Below the pieces are notes generated by a model. It saw only the letters and a program-made list of their open reading frames with translations. It did no database searches and had not been told where the DNA came from. A DNA stretch of 49,870 nucleotides from Pseudomonadota bacterium (GTDB lineage: Bacteria; Pseudomonadota; Alphaproteobacteria; Acetobacterales; Acetobacteraceae), in the NCBI GenBank assembly GCA_021780935.1, contig JAJXXT010000074.1:1-49870 (forward strand), given 5' to 3'. Positions 23,664-33,100 of the stretch are shown here, in pieces (the first letter of the stretch is position 1; every line of letters starts with the position of its first letter). A program made the translations under genes and the position numbers.

Positions 23664-24806
23664 TCAGTAGGAATGCTCGTCATGCGTCATCGCCGCGGTT
23701 CGCACCCGCCCATGCATCACACGGAAGGCCCAGCCGGTGTAGATGACCACCGCCGGCGTGAAGATCAGCGCGAACACCAGCATCCAGCTCAGATTGTACT
23801 GGCTGCCCGTGGCGTTCCACACCGTCAGGCTCTGCGACGGCATCGTGCTCGACGGCATCAGGAACGGAAACATCGCAATCCCCACGGTGAAGATCGTCCC
23901 GATCCAGGCCACCGCGCCCAGCCACCAGCCCAGCGCCGGCCTACCCACGCGCAACGCCATCGGCCCGAGGATCATGCCCGCTAAACCCAGCACCGGCACT
24001 GCCCAGGCCAGGGGATGGGCGTGGAAATTCGCCAGCCACGCCCCTGCCTGCCGCGCCACCGCCGGCCCGTGCAGCGGTGTCGCCGCCATGCCGGGATCGA
24101 CCGTGCCGGTGAACGCATAACCCCGCATCCGCGCCACCCAGACCCCGCCCACCGCGAACAGGACCGCCGCCACCCAGCCGGCGACGGAGGCCGCCGCCCG
24201 CGCCCGCGCGGCGATCGGCTCCTCGGTGCGCAGCATCACCATCGCCCCGCCCTGGTGCACCGACAGTGCCACCGCCATCGCCCCGCACAGGACCGCGAAC
24301 GGATTCAGCACGTACCAGATGAACGATCCGTCCTGATAGGACTGCCCATCCCACGTGAAGTGAAACGCCACCCCCTGCAGCACGTTGCCGAACGCCGCAC
24401 CGAACACGAACATCGGCACCGCGCCCGAAATCAGGAACGCCCAGTCCCAGGTCTCGCGCCACCCATGGGGCGCCAGCTTGGAGCGATATTCGAACGCGAG
24501 CGGGCGCATGATCATGCTGAACAGCAGCAGAATCATCACCACGTAAAACGTCGAGAACGAGGTCGCATACAGCGTCGGAAACGCCGCGAACACCGCCCCG
24601 CCGCCGAGGATGAACCAGACCTGGTTGCCATCCCAGTGCGGCCCGATCGCGTTCAGCATCGCCCGCCGCTCGTTGTCGTTCCGCCCGACGAAGCGCAGCA
24701 GCGTGCCCACGCCCATGTCCATTCCCACCATCACCCCGAGCCCGCTCAGCAGCACGCCCAGCAGCAGCGCCCAGATCAGTTTGAGAACGACATAAACTTC
24801 CATCAC
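23664..24806 (-). CDS. cydB: Cytochrome bd ubiquinol oxidase subunit II
   Basis: 380 aa; starts MMEVY (24806) or MEVY (24803). About eight helices. The N-terminus LIWALLLGVLLSGLGVMVGM, then GPHWDGNQVWFILGGGAVFA, FEYRSKLAPHGWRETWDWAF and GTIFTVGIAMFPFLMPSS are characteristic of CydB. It is the structural partner of CydA in the quinol oxidase in the inner membrane. It follows cydA by 15 bp and precedes cydX by 14 bp. Confidence 0.96.
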   Translation of the reverse strand: MMEVYVVLKLIWALLLGVLLSGLGVMVGMDMGVGTLLRFVGRNDNERRAMLNAIGPHWDGNQVWFILGGGAVFAAFPTLYATSFSTFYVVMILLLFSMIMRPLAFEYRSKLAPHGWRETWDWAFLISGAVPMFVFGAAFGNVLQGVAFHFTWDGQSYQDGSFIWYVLNPFAVLCGAMAVALSVHQGGAMVMLRTEEPIAARARAAASVAGWVAAVLFAVGGVWVARMRGYAFTGTVDPGMAATPLHGPAVARQAGAWLANFHAHPLAWAVPVLGLAGMILGPMALRVGRPALGWWLGAVAWIGTIFTVGIAMFPFLMPSSTMPSQSLTVWNATGSQYNLSWMLVFALIFTPAVVIYTGWAFRVMHGRVRTAAMTHDEHSY

Positions 24807-24821
24807 ACCTCTCCCCGCGCC

Positions 24822-26426
24822 CTACTGCCAGACCCGTTCGGCATAGGCGCCACCTGCCGCAAGCCCGGCTCCCACCGGCGCCGCGCGCACATCCGCCCCC
24901 GGCGCCGTCGGCCCGATCCTCGCCACGCGGAACATCAGATACAGCTCGGCGGCGATGAAGCTGCTGTAGAGCAGCACGAACCCCACCAGCGAGAAGATCA
25001 TATAGCCCACGGAATGGGTCGAAACCGACGTGAAGGTCGGCAGCCAGCCGAACACCGTCCAGGGCTGGCGTCCGGCCTCGGCCACGATCCAGCCGAACTC
25101 GCAGGCCAGGATCGGCAGCGGAATCGCCCACATCGCCAGCCGCATCACCATCCTGTGACGCTCCAGGCGGTTGCGCAGGCTGTAATACGCCCCGAACGCG
25201 AACACCACGAGGAACGCGAAGCCCAGCCCCACCATGATGCGGAACGACCAGAACTCGACGAACACGTTGGGGGTGCTCGCCCGCGCCGTTTTCGCAACGA
25301 TACCCGGCAGCTCCGCCGGTGTGATCTTCGCCAGATCCTGCCCCGGCGCATAGCGCTGCGCCAGCAGCCCGAAGCCCATGTCGGACTCGTGGCGGCGGAA
25401 GGCCGCCAGCGCCTGGCCGCTACCCGTCTTCGCATAGGCCTTGAGCGCCAGCACCGCCTTGATGCCGTCCACCACCTTGGGCTTCGCCATGCGCTGCAAC
25501 GCCAGGATGCCGGGAATCGCGTCGCTGAAGCTGTGCGTCACCAGCGGCGTCAGCACATAGGGAATGCCGATCGAGAACTCGTCGCGCTGGGTCCGGTCGT
25601 TCGGCAGCGCGACGATCTTCCACGGCTCATAGGGCGGCCTGGTCGTGTGCCACAGCCCTTCCATCGCCGCGATCTTGGTCGGCTGCAGCAGAAAATCCGC
25701 CCGCCCCATCGCGTCGCCGAGCGTGATCACCGCCAGGGTCGAGATCACGCCGAACAAGGCCGCCATCCGAAACGACCGCGCCGCGAACGCCCGGTGCCGC
25801 CCGCTCAGCAGGTAATAGGCGCTCACCCCCATCACCAGCATCGCCGCACTCACATACCCTGCGATCGACGTATGCACGAACTTGGATTGCGCGTCCGGCG
25901 AAAAGATCAGGTCATAGAAGCTGGTGAACTGCATCCGCATCGTCGCAGGGTCGAATTTCGCGCCAACCGGGTCCTGCATGAAGCCGTTGGCGATCAGGAT
26001 CCACAGCGCCGACAGGTTCGAGCCCAACGCCACCAGATACGTCACCGCCAGGTGCGCCGGCCGGCTCAGCCGGTCCCAGCCGAAGAACATCAGCCCGACA
26101 AAAGTCGATTCCATGAAGAACGCCATCAACCCCTCGATCGCCAGCGGCGTGCCGAACACGTCGCCGACGAAATGCGAGTACATCGACCAGTTGGTGCCGA
26201 ACTCGAACTCCATGGTCAGCCCGGTGGCAACGCCCAGGGCAAAGTTGATGGCGAACAACTTCCCCCAGAAAAGCACCATGTCCTTGTAGATCGGCTTGCC
26301 GGTGATGACGTAAACCGTCTCCATCGCGGCCAGCATCACCGAAAGCCCCAGCGTCAGCGGCACGAACAGGAAGTGATAGAGGGCGGTCAGCGCGAATTGC
26401 AGACGCGAGAGATCAACGACGCTCAT
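24822..26426 (-). CDS. cydA: Cytochrome bd ubiquinol oxidase subunit I
   Basis: 534 aa. The haem ligands are present: His18 in ALYHFLF (b595 site), His185 in SKFVHTSIAG and Met398 in WSFRIMVGLG (b558). Glu98 and Glu106 of the proton path lie in IEGLMAFFMES. The segment between about 255 and 390 is a long quinone loop, as in the E. coli bd-I form. It reduces O2 to water with quinol electrons, with high affinity and tolerance to sulfide and NO. Two adjacent GATATC-containing inverted repeats lie 30-55 bp upstream. The preceding genes on this strand are DUF2892 and sulfide:quinone oxidoreductase. Confidence 0.97.
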   Translation of the reverse strand: MSVVDLSRLQFALTALYHFLFVPLTLGLSVMLAAMETVYVITGKPIYKDMVLFWGKLFAINFALGVATGLTMEFEFGTNWSMYSHFVGDVFGTPLAIEGLMAFFMESTFVGLMFFGWDRLSRPAHLAVTYLVALGSNLSALWILIANGFMQDPVGAKFDPATMRMQFTSFYDLIFSPDAQSKFVHTSIAGYVSAAMLVMGVSAYYLLSGRHRAFAARSFRMAALFGVISTLAVITLGDAMGRADFLLQPTKIAAMEGLWHTTRPPYEPWKIVALPNDRTQRDEFSIGIPYVLTPLVTHSFSDAIPGILALQRMAKPKVVDGIKAVLALKAYAKTGSGQALAAFRRHESDMGFGLLAQRYAPGQDLAKITPAELPGIVAKTARASTPNVFVEFWSFRIMVGLGFAFLVVFAFGAYYSLRNRLERHRMVMRLAMWAIPLPILACEFGWIVAEAGRQPWTVFGWLPTFTSVSTHSVGYMIFSLVGFVLLYSSFIAAELYLMFRVARIGPTAPGADVRAAPVGAGLAAGGAYAERVWQ

Positions 26427-26455
26427 GGTGCAAACCTCTGACGATCAACACAAAC

Positions 26456-26481
26456 CGATATCATATCGACTCCGATATCGG
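26456..26481 (-). promoter_or_regulatory. Paired palindromes upstream of cydA, probable operator
   Basis: CGATATcATATCG (26456-26468) and CCGATATCGG (26472-26481) are two inverted repeats sharing the half-site CGATAT, separated by 3 bp. They lie 30 bp upstream of the cydA ATG (26426), in the AT-richer gap after the DUF2892 gene. No FNR/ANR-type TTGAT-N4-ATCAA box was found. The binding protein is unknown. Confidence 0.6.
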
Positions 26482-26509
26482 CGCAACACAAGTTCGGCGA
26501 GGGCGTTCG

Positions 26510-26713
26510 CTACTCGAAGGCGCAACCCGGCTTCGCGCCCATCGCCTTGGCGATCATCGCCGCCGGGCAGAACCCGGTGATGCTCGCCTGCAGCATGTTG
26601 AGCCCGACGAAGCCCGTCAGCAGCAGAAACCACGGGCTCACCAGCCAGGCCAGCACGGCGCTCAGCAGCGTCATGCAGCCGGCGAACCCCAGAACAACCC
26701 TATCGATACTCAT
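26510..26713 (-). CDS. DUF2892 family small membrane protein (YgaP membrane-domain-like)
   Basis: 67 aa with two hydrophobic helices: VVLGFAGCMTLLSAVLAWLV and FLLLTGFVGLNMLQASITGF. The pattern NMLQASITGFCPAAMIAKAMG is the DUF2892 signature, with a conserved Cys after Gly-Phe. These domains are often linked to rhodaneses and sulfur metabolism, which fits the sulfide:quinone oxidoreductase just upstream on the same strand. A small inverted repeat (CATGAA-6-TTCATG, 26728-26745) lies before its start. Confidence 0.88.
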   Translation of the reverse strand: MSIDRVVLGFAGCMTLLSAVLAWLVSPWFLLLTGFVGLNMLQASITGFCPAAMIAKAMGAKPGCAFE

Positions 26714-26772
26714 TGTGTCATCGCCTCCATGAAGCGGGTTTCATGACCAAAACGCAAGATATGCGCCATCCA

Positions 26773-28059
26773 TCACGCATCGACCTTGGTTTCCTTCAGC
26801 TTGTGGATATTGAGCCGGCGCAGCATGAAGCTCTCATAGAACGGCTCGCTCCGGCCGGAGCGCATCTTGCGCAGGAAGTATTTCTCGAACGCCACCTTCG
26901 CCAGATGCACCCAATTGCCCGAGGCCGACCAGTTGACGTTGCGCGGCGGGATTTGCGGCTGCGCCACGAACGCGACCCCGCCATCGCCGAAATCGGCAAG
27001 GCAGATCGCGTTCCACGTCGCCCGTGTCTTCGGCGCCTCGCCGCGCAGCAGCGCGCCGATGTTGTGCGCCGTCGCGGTCACCATCGATTCGATCATGAAA
27101 CCGGTCTTGGGCGTTCCCACCGGCACCGGCGTCGGCCCCACCGGCGGAATCGCCACGCACACGCCGATGCCGAAAATCTCGGGATAGGTCGGGTTGCGCT
27201 GGTGTTCGTCGATCAGCACAAACCCGCGTGGATTCGTCACGCCCTCCACCCCGCGCAGCGCCGCCACCCCGCGAAACCCCGGCAGCATCATGGAATAGCC
27301 GAAGGGCAGGGTGTGCTCGCGCTTCAGCGTCCCGTCCTCGCCCATCTCCTCCACCGTCATCATCCCCGGCGCCACGCTCTTCACCTTCGCGTTGGTGATC
27401 CACGAGATATGCCGGTTGCGGAACTCGCTCTCCATCAGCCCCTTGGTGTCGCCCACCCCGTCGAGGCCGAGATGGCCGATATACGGCTCGGGCGTCACGA
27501 AGGTCATCTTCACCCGGTCGCGCACCCGCCGCTTACGCAGCTCGGTGTCGAGAATATACGCGAACTCATAGGCCGGCCCGAAGCACGAGGCGCCCTGCAC
27601 CGCGCCCACCACGATCGGCCCGGGATTGGCACAGAATGCCTCGAACGCCACGCGCGCCCGCTCCGCGTGATCGACATGGCAGATCGACTGCGTGTTGGCC
27701 TGCGGCCCCAGCCCCTCGATCTCGTCGAACGCCAGCTCGGGTCCCGTGGCGATCACCAGATAATCATAGGTGACGTCGCTGCCATCCATCATCTCGACCC
27801 GCTTCTCCGCCGGATGAAGCCGCTTCGCCCCCTGCGTGAGATAGCGCACGCCGCGCCGCGCCATCACCCCGGAAAGATCGGCCTCGATATCCTTGCGCTC
27901 CCGCCACCCCACCGCGACCCAGGGGTTGGAGGGCACGAAATGATACGTCTTCTCCTGCCCGATCAGCGTCACCCGGTCGCCCTTGCCCACCTGATCCAGC
28001 AGCTCATACGCCGCGAGCGTCCCGCCCAGCCCGGCGCCCAGCACCACGATCTCGCTCAT
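26773..28059 (-). CDS. sqr: Sulfide:quinone oxidoreductase-type flavoprotein
   Basis: 428 aa. FAD-binding VVLGAGLGGTLAAYELL at 5-21 and the second nucleotide motif YDYLVIATGPEL are present. The three cysteines needed for sulfide oxidation are at 127 (SICHVDH), 159 (QGASCFGP) and 353 (NAICLADFG), spaced as in type I enzymes such as that of Acidithiobacillus (128/160/356). The C-terminus has amphipathic segments for membrane attachment (KVAFEKYFLRKMRSG). It oxidises sulfide to polysulfide or zero-valent sulfur and reduces quinone. A strong GGAGGAAGG site precedes the ATG. The divergent BigR/SqrR-like gene is its probable regulator; cydAB downstream can reoxidise the quinol. Confidence 0.92.
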   Translation of the reverse strand: MSEIVVLGAGLGGTLAAYELLDQVGKGDRVTLIGQEKTYHFVPSNPWVAVGWRERKDIEADLSGVMARRGVRYLTQGAKRLHPAEKRVEMMDGSDVTYDYLVIATGPELAFDEIEGLGPQANTQSICHVDHAERARVAFEAFCANPGPIVVGAVQGASCFGPAYEFAYILDTELRKRRVRDRVKMTFVTPEPYIGHLGLDGVGDTKGLMESEFRNRHISWITNAKVKSVAPGMMTVEEMGEDGTLKREHTLPFGYSMMLPGFRGVAALRGVEGVTNPRGFVLIDEHQRNPTYPEIFGIGVCVAIPPVGPTPVPVGTPKTGFMIESMVTATAHNIGALLRGEAPKTRATWNAICLADFGDGGVAFVAQPQIPPRNVNWSASGNWVHLAKVAFEKYFLRKMRSGRSEPFYESFMLRRLNIHKLKETKVDA

Positions 28060-28125
28060 TGCCTTCCTCCGCTCCGGCGTCTGCGTGACGAGGTTCGCGC
28101 GCTACGCCATTCTATGTTTCGGTGC

Positions 28126-28155
28126 TTGACCGTATATTCGAAAAAACGTAGATAC
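28126..28155 (+). promoter_or_regulatory. Promoter and overlapping operator between sqr and its regulator
   Basis: TTGACC (28126-28131), a 17-bp spacer and TAGATA (28149-28154) form a good sigma-70 promoter for the regulator gene at 28170. GTATATTCG (28132-28140) and CGTAGATAC (28147-28155) form an imperfect inverted repeat (7 of 9 pairs) covering the spacer and -10. That is the AT-rich, promoter-overlapping type of site used by BigR/SqrR repressors. It lies 73 bp from the sqr start, so one site could control both genes. Confidence 0.65.
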
Positions 28156-28169
28156 GCAAGACAGAAGGC

Positions 28170-28592
28170 ATGAAACCCCAATCCCTCCCAACCCGACCCG
28201 GCACAGATCGGCCCAGCCCGGCCCAACCCGCCATGGAGCCGGCCGCCATGCTCGCCGCCGCCGACAGCGCCGCGGACCTGCTGCGCTCGCTCGGCAACCG
28301 CCACCGCCTGCTCATCCTTTGCCAACTCACCACCGGCGAGTGCTCGGTCGGCGAACTCGCCACCTTCCTCGGCCTGCGCGACTCCACCGTCTCCCAACAC
28401 CTCTCCCTGCTGCGCAAGGACGGCCTGGTGCGCCCCCGCCGCGACGGCCAGACCATCTGGTACAGCATCGCCAGCGAGCCCGCCGCGCGCGTCCTCGAAA
28501 CCCTGTTCGAGATCTTCTGCAAGACCAACCCGCTCTGTACCATGCCGCACCAACCCGCGCTCCCGCCGGCCCCATCGCGTCGCCCCCGATGA
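28170..28592 (+). CDS. ArsR-family persulfide-responsive repressor, BigR/SqrR-like
   Basis: 140 aa; the first ATG (28170) is used here, and Met22 is an alternative that gives a BigR-like start. The winged helix is LLRSLGNRHRLLILCQL to VRPRRDGQTIWYS. Cys51 (LLILCQL) and Cys117 (EIFCKTN) are 66 residues apart, exactly as the redox pair of BigR and SqrR, which sense persulfide by forming a tetrasulfide link. Two more cysteines (58, 123) are present. It is divergent from sqr and followed by a rhodanese and an RND pump, matching known BigR-type sulfide-detoxification regulons. Confidence 0.9.
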   Translation: MKPQSLPTRPGTDRPSPAQPAMEPAAMLAAADSAADLLRSLGNRHRLLILCQLTTGECSVGELATFLGLRDSTVSQHLSLLRKDGLVRPRRDGQTIWYSIASEPAARVLETLFEIFCKTNPLCTMPHQPALPPAPSRRPR

Positions 28593-28618
28593 CCGTGCCC
28601 GGACAGAGCACCCTCCCG

Positions 28619-28656
28619 CCCCGTGGCGCCTTGATCCGCATCAAGGCGCCACGGGG
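28619..28656 (+). terminator. Perfect 17-bp hairpin after the ArsR gene
   Basis: CCCCGTGGCGCCTTGAT (28619-28635) pairs without mismatch with ATCAAGGCGCCACGGGG (28640-28656) around a CCGC loop, followed by ATTTT. It lies 26 bp after the regulator stop and 48 bp before the rhodanese start. It can act as a rho-independent terminator or attenuator. The T-run is short, so partial readthrough into the rhodanese-RND genes is likely. Confidence 0.75.
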
Positions 28657-28704
28657 ATTTTCCCGCCAACCACAACCCGCCCGCCGCCACCGGAGAAAAA
28701 CACC

Positions 28705-29055
28705 ATGACCGCCATCCACGACATGACCCCCGCCGACGTCGCCGAGGCGCTGCGCCGCCGCGAAATCACCCTGATCGACGTGCGCGAGCCGAGCGAATAC
28801 GGTGCCGAGCGCATCCACGGCGCGCTGCTCTTTCCGCTCTCCGCCTTCGATCCGCTGGCGCTTCCCGCGGATGGCCGCAAGCTCGTCTTTCATTGCGGCT
28901 CCGGCAAGCGCTCGGCCACCGCCGTGCAGCGCTGCCAGAACGCCGGCATCCCGATCGACACGCACATGGAAGGCGGCATCGCCGCCTGGAAACGCGCCGG
29001 TCTGCCGGTCATCGCACTCAGCCCCGCCACCGGCCATGTCGTGGACCGAGGCTGA
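28705..29055 (+). CDS. Rhodanese-like sulfurtransferase
   Basis: 116 aa, a single rhodanese domain. It contains TLIDVREPSEY (residues 22-32), active-site loop HCGSGKRS with Cys64, and MEGGIAAWKRAGLPV at the C-terminus. The six-residue loop starting at the cysteine is that of sulfur-handling rhodaneses. It would carry persulfide sulfur made by the divergent sulfide:quinone oxidoreductase to thiol acceptors. It follows the regulator gene after a strong hairpin and precedes the membrane-fusion gene by 16 bp. Confidence 0.93.
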   Translation: MTAIHDMTPADVAEALRRREITLIDVREPSEYGAERIHGALLFPLSAFDPLALPADGRKLVFHCGSGKRSATAVQRCQNAGIPIDTHMEGGIAAWKRAGLPVIALSPATGHVVDRG

Positions 29056-29071
29056 TCCCGGAGGGGCGTCG

Positions 29072-30103
29072 ATGCGCCCGCGTCACCTTCTCGCAGCCGC
29101 GCTGGTTCTCCTCGCCGCCCTCACCCTCGCTCCCGCGCCCGCGGCGGCGCAGGCCGGCTTCACCGTGCGCAAAACCAGCATCACCGATGAGAAACCGGTG
29201 TTCGCCACGGTGGAAAGCCCCAACGTCGTCGCCGCGCGCACGCGCATAGGCGGCACCGTCGCCAGCCTCTCCGTCCGCCAGGGCGACATGGTCCACGCCG
29301 GCCAGGTCATCGCTGTCGTCGCGGACCAGAAGCTCCTCCTGCAGGTGCGCGCGCTCGATGCGCAGATCGCGGGCCTGCAATCCACCCTCGCCCAGGCCCG
29401 CACCGATCTCGGCCGCGCCGAGACCCTGCTGCGCCAGGGTGCCGGCCCGCGCGCCACCGCGGATCAGGCGCGCACCGCCGTCAGCGTCGCGTCGGCCCAG
29501 CTTCGCGCCACCATCGAACAGCGCGCCGCCGCCCAGCAGAGCCTCGTCGAGGGCCAGGTTCTCGCCCCGGTGGACGGCCGTGTCCTCACCGTGCCGATCA
29601 CCGCGGGCAGCGTCGTGCTCAACGGCGACACCGTCGCCACGATCGGCGAGGAACCCTTCCTCCTGCGCCTCGCCATCCCCGAGGAGCACGCGCTCTACCT
29701 GCATGCCGGCGACACCGTGCGCATCGCCGCCAACCAGCTCGGCGCGCGCGTCGGCACCACCGGCACCGTCACCCTGGTCTATCCGCAGATCCAGGCCGGC
29801 CGCGTCGTTGCCGATGCGAAAGTGTCGGATCTCGGCAATTATTTCGTGGGCGAGCGCATCCTGGTCTGGATCAGCGCCGGCACGCGCCAGGGTTACGTCA
29901 TCCCCTCCAACTTCGTCGAAACCCGCTTCGGCCTCGACTATGTGCGCCTGCGCCAGCCCGCGGGCACGGTGATCACCATCCCCATCCAGCGCGGCGAGCC
30001 CTACCCCTCCAAGGCGTTGCCGGACGGGCTCGAAATCCTCTCCGGCCTGCATGACGGCGACATCCTCGTGCCACCGGCCGCGCCCGCATCCGCCAAGCCA
30101 TGA
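29072..30103 (+). CDS. RND efflux periplasmic adaptor (membrane fusion protein)
   Basis: 343 aa from the ATG at 29072, with GGAGG 7-8 bases upstream. A signal peptide (LLAAALVLLAALTLAPAPAA) is cut near AAAQ. The N-terminal lipoyl half has GGTVASLSVRQGDMVHAGQV and the second lipoyl half has LAPVDGRVLTVPITAGSVV. Between them lies an alpha-helical hairpin (about 95-155) rich in Ala/Gln. It links the RND pump at the next gene to an outer-membrane channel, which is not in the window. The stop overlaps the pump start (ATGA). Confidence 0.9.
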   Translation: MRPRHLLAAALVLLAALTLAPAPAAAQAGFTVRKTSITDEKPVFATVESPNVVAARTRIGGTVASLSVRQGDMVHAGQVIAVVADQKLLLQVRALDAQIAGLQSTLAQARTDLGRAETLLRQGAGPRATADQARTAVSVASAQLRATIEQRAAAQQSLVEGQVLAPVDGRVLTVPITAGSVVLNGDTVATIGEEPFLLRLAIPEEHALYLHAGDTVRIAANQLGARVGTTGTVTLVYPQIQAGRVVADAKVSDLGNYFVGERILVWISAGTRQGYVIPSNFVETRFGLDYVRLRQPAGTVITIPIQRGEPYPSKALPDGLEILSGLHDGDILVPPAAPASAKP

Positions 30104-33100
30104 ATCTCGGCATCTCCGGTCGCCTCACCCGCGCCACCATCCGCTCACCGCTGACCCCGCTCTTCCTGCTCGCCGCCCTCGCCGTCGGCCTGGTCGCCGT
30201 GCTCACCATCCCGCGCGAGGACGACCCGCAGATCCGCGTGCCGATGGTCGACATCATGGTCACCGCCAATGGCCTGCGCGCGCCGGACGCCGTCGAACTC
30301 GTCACCAAGCCGCTGGAGGCGATCGTCAAGGCCATCCCCGGCGTCGAGCACGTCTACAGCCAGACCCAGGACGACAGCGTCGTCGTCACCGCCCGTTTCG
30401 CCGTCGGCACCAACGAGGACAGCGCCGTCCTGCGCGTCGATGACAAGATCAACGCCAATCTCGACAAGATCCCGCTCGGCATCCCCAAGCCACTGATCGT
30501 CGGCCACGGCATCAACGACGTCGCCATCGTCACCCTCACCCTCTCGCCCCAACCCGCCGCCGCGGCGCGCTGGAACCAGCAGAGCCTCTACGACCTTGCC
30601 GGCAAGCTGCGCTCGCAGCTGGTCAAGGTCAGCAACGTCGGCACCACCTACCTCGTCGGCAACGGCCCCGAGGTGATCCGCGTCGAGCCGGAGCCCGCGA
30701 AGCTCATGCTCTACGGCGTCACCCTCCAGCAGCTCATCGCCAAGGTGCAGGGCGCCAACACGGAGTTCGTCGCCGGCAGCGTGCGCCAGGGCGGCCACCA
30801 GCGCGTGCTCGCCGCCGGCCAGACCCTGTTCGGCGTGCCCGATATCGGCCTGCTGCTGCTTACCACCCGCGACGGGCGCCCGGTCTATGTCCGCGACGTC
30901 GCCCGCGTCGTCGTCGGCGCCAGCACCGCGGAGAACAGCGTCTGGAACATCACGCGGGGCAGGCAGGGCTGGTCGCGCGCGCCCGCCGTCACCGTGGCCC
31001 TCGCCAAGCGCAGCGGCACCAACGCGGTCACCGTCGCCGACAGCATCCTGCGCCGGGTGAAGCTGCTGCAGGGCTCCCTCATCCCGCGCGACATCCGGGT
31101 CCAGGTCACCACCGACGACGGTCGTTCGGCCAACGCCAAGGCCAATGAACTGCTCTTCCATCTCGGTCTTGCCACCATCAGCATCGTCATCCTGATCGCG
31201 CTCGCCGTCGGCTGGCGCGAGGCGGTGGTGACGCTGGTCGTCATCCCGACCACGGTTCTGCTCACCATCTTCGCCTCCAAGCTGATGGGCTACAGCATCA
31301 ACCGCGTCAGCCTGTTCGCGCTCATCTTCTCGATCGGCATCCTGGTCGACGACGCCATCGTGGTGGTGGAAAATATCGCCCGCCACTGGCGCATGGGCGA
31401 CACCCGCCCGCGCATGCAGGCCGCGATCGAGGCGGTGGCGGAGGTCGGCAACCCCACCGTCGTCGCCACCCTCGCCGTCATTACCGCCCTGCTGCCGATG
31501 CTGTTCGTCTCCGGCCTGATGGGCCCCTACATGGCGCCCATCCCCGTCAACGCCTCGGCCGCGATGCTGTTCTCCTTCTTCGTCGCCATGGTCGTCGCGC
31601 CCTGGCTGATGCTGAAGCTCAATGCGCAGCGCACTCCATCCGCAACCCCCCGATCCGCCGCCGCCCGCGCCGCGGAGGCTGAGTTTCTCGAAATCACCAC
31701 CCCGGCCATCGCCCACGATCTCGCGGCCCATGGCGAGGGCATCCTCGGCCGGCTCTACCGCGCCGTCGCCACCCCCATCCTGCGCACCCGCGCCCGCGCC
31801 TGGACCTTTCTGATCCTGGTCTTCATCGCCATGATCGCCGCCTGCATGATGTTCAACACCGAGGCGGTGACGGTGAAACTGTTGCCGTTCGATAACAAAT
31901 CCTCGCTCGCGGTGGAGGTCAACCTGCCGCCCGGCGCCACGCTCGAGGATACCGAGCAGACGCTCTTCGCCGCCGCCCGCATCGCCGAGAAAATGCCGGA
32001 GGTGGTCTCGATCCAGGCCTATGCCGGCACCGCCGCTCCCTACGATTTCAACGGCCTGGTCCGCCACTACTACCTGCGCCAGACACCGGAGAGCGGCGAT
32101 CTGCGCATCGAGCTGGTCGGCAAATCCCACCGCACCCGCGAAAGCCACGCCATCGCCATCGCGCTGCGCCACCGCCTCGACAGCGGCCTCACGCTCCCGC
32201 CGGGGGGCACCGTCCAGGTGGTGGAATCGCCCCCCGGTCCGCCGGTCCTGGCCACCCTCCTCGCCGAGATCTACGGCCCCTCGGAGGCCGCGCGCCTCGC
32301 CGTCGCCCGCGTCGTCGAGAAACTCTTCAAATCCTTCCCCTACATCGTCGATGTCACCAACTCCTGGGGCAAGCCGCGCCCGCGCCTGCAGATCTCGATC
32401 GATCAGGAACGGCTCGAATATTTCGGTGTCGAACAGGCCGATGTCTACAACACCATCCAGGATCTGTTCGGCGGCGTCGCCGTCGGCTACTCGCATCGCG
32501 GCGCGGAGCGTGAACCGGTCGAGATCGTCGTCGGCCTGCCCAAGCACAACCTCACCTGGAACCAGGACATCGCCTCCACCCCGGTCCCCGCCAACACCAT
32601 CCCCGGCAGCAACGCCGTGGTGGAGCTCGGCCAGGTCGTCCACGCAAAGAAAGTCCTTGGCTCGCGCATCCTCTACCGCCGCGACGGCCACAGCGCGGAC
32701 ATGGTGATGGCCGAGCTTGCCGGAAAGTTCGAAGCCCCGATCTACGCCATACTCGCGGTCGATAAGGCGATCGCCCACCACGATTGGGGCAACCTCACAC
32801 CGCCCACCATCCGCTTCCGCGGCCAGCCCCGCAGCGAGGCGAAGCCCAGCCTGCTCTGGGACGGCGAGTGGGAAATCACCTACGTCACCTTCCGTGACAT
32901 GGGCGCGGCCTTCGGCGTCGCCCTGCTCGGCATCTACATCCTCGTCGTCGCCCAGTTCCGCAGTTTCAAACTGCCGCTGGTCATCCTCACCCCGGTGCCG
33001 CTCACCCTCATCGGCATCCTGCCCGGCCATTGGTTGTTCAACGCGCCCTTCACCGCGACCTCGATGATCGGCTTCATCGCGCTCGCCGGCATCATCGTGC

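Noticed and set aside
24352..24357. CACGTG in cydB as another parS-like site
   Set aside because: Flanking arms do not match; ordinary coding sequence.
24015..26441. An 808-codon plus-strand frame antisense to cydA/cydB
   Set aside because: Antisense shadow of strongly conserved oxidase genes; the translated sequence is His/Arg-rich noise.
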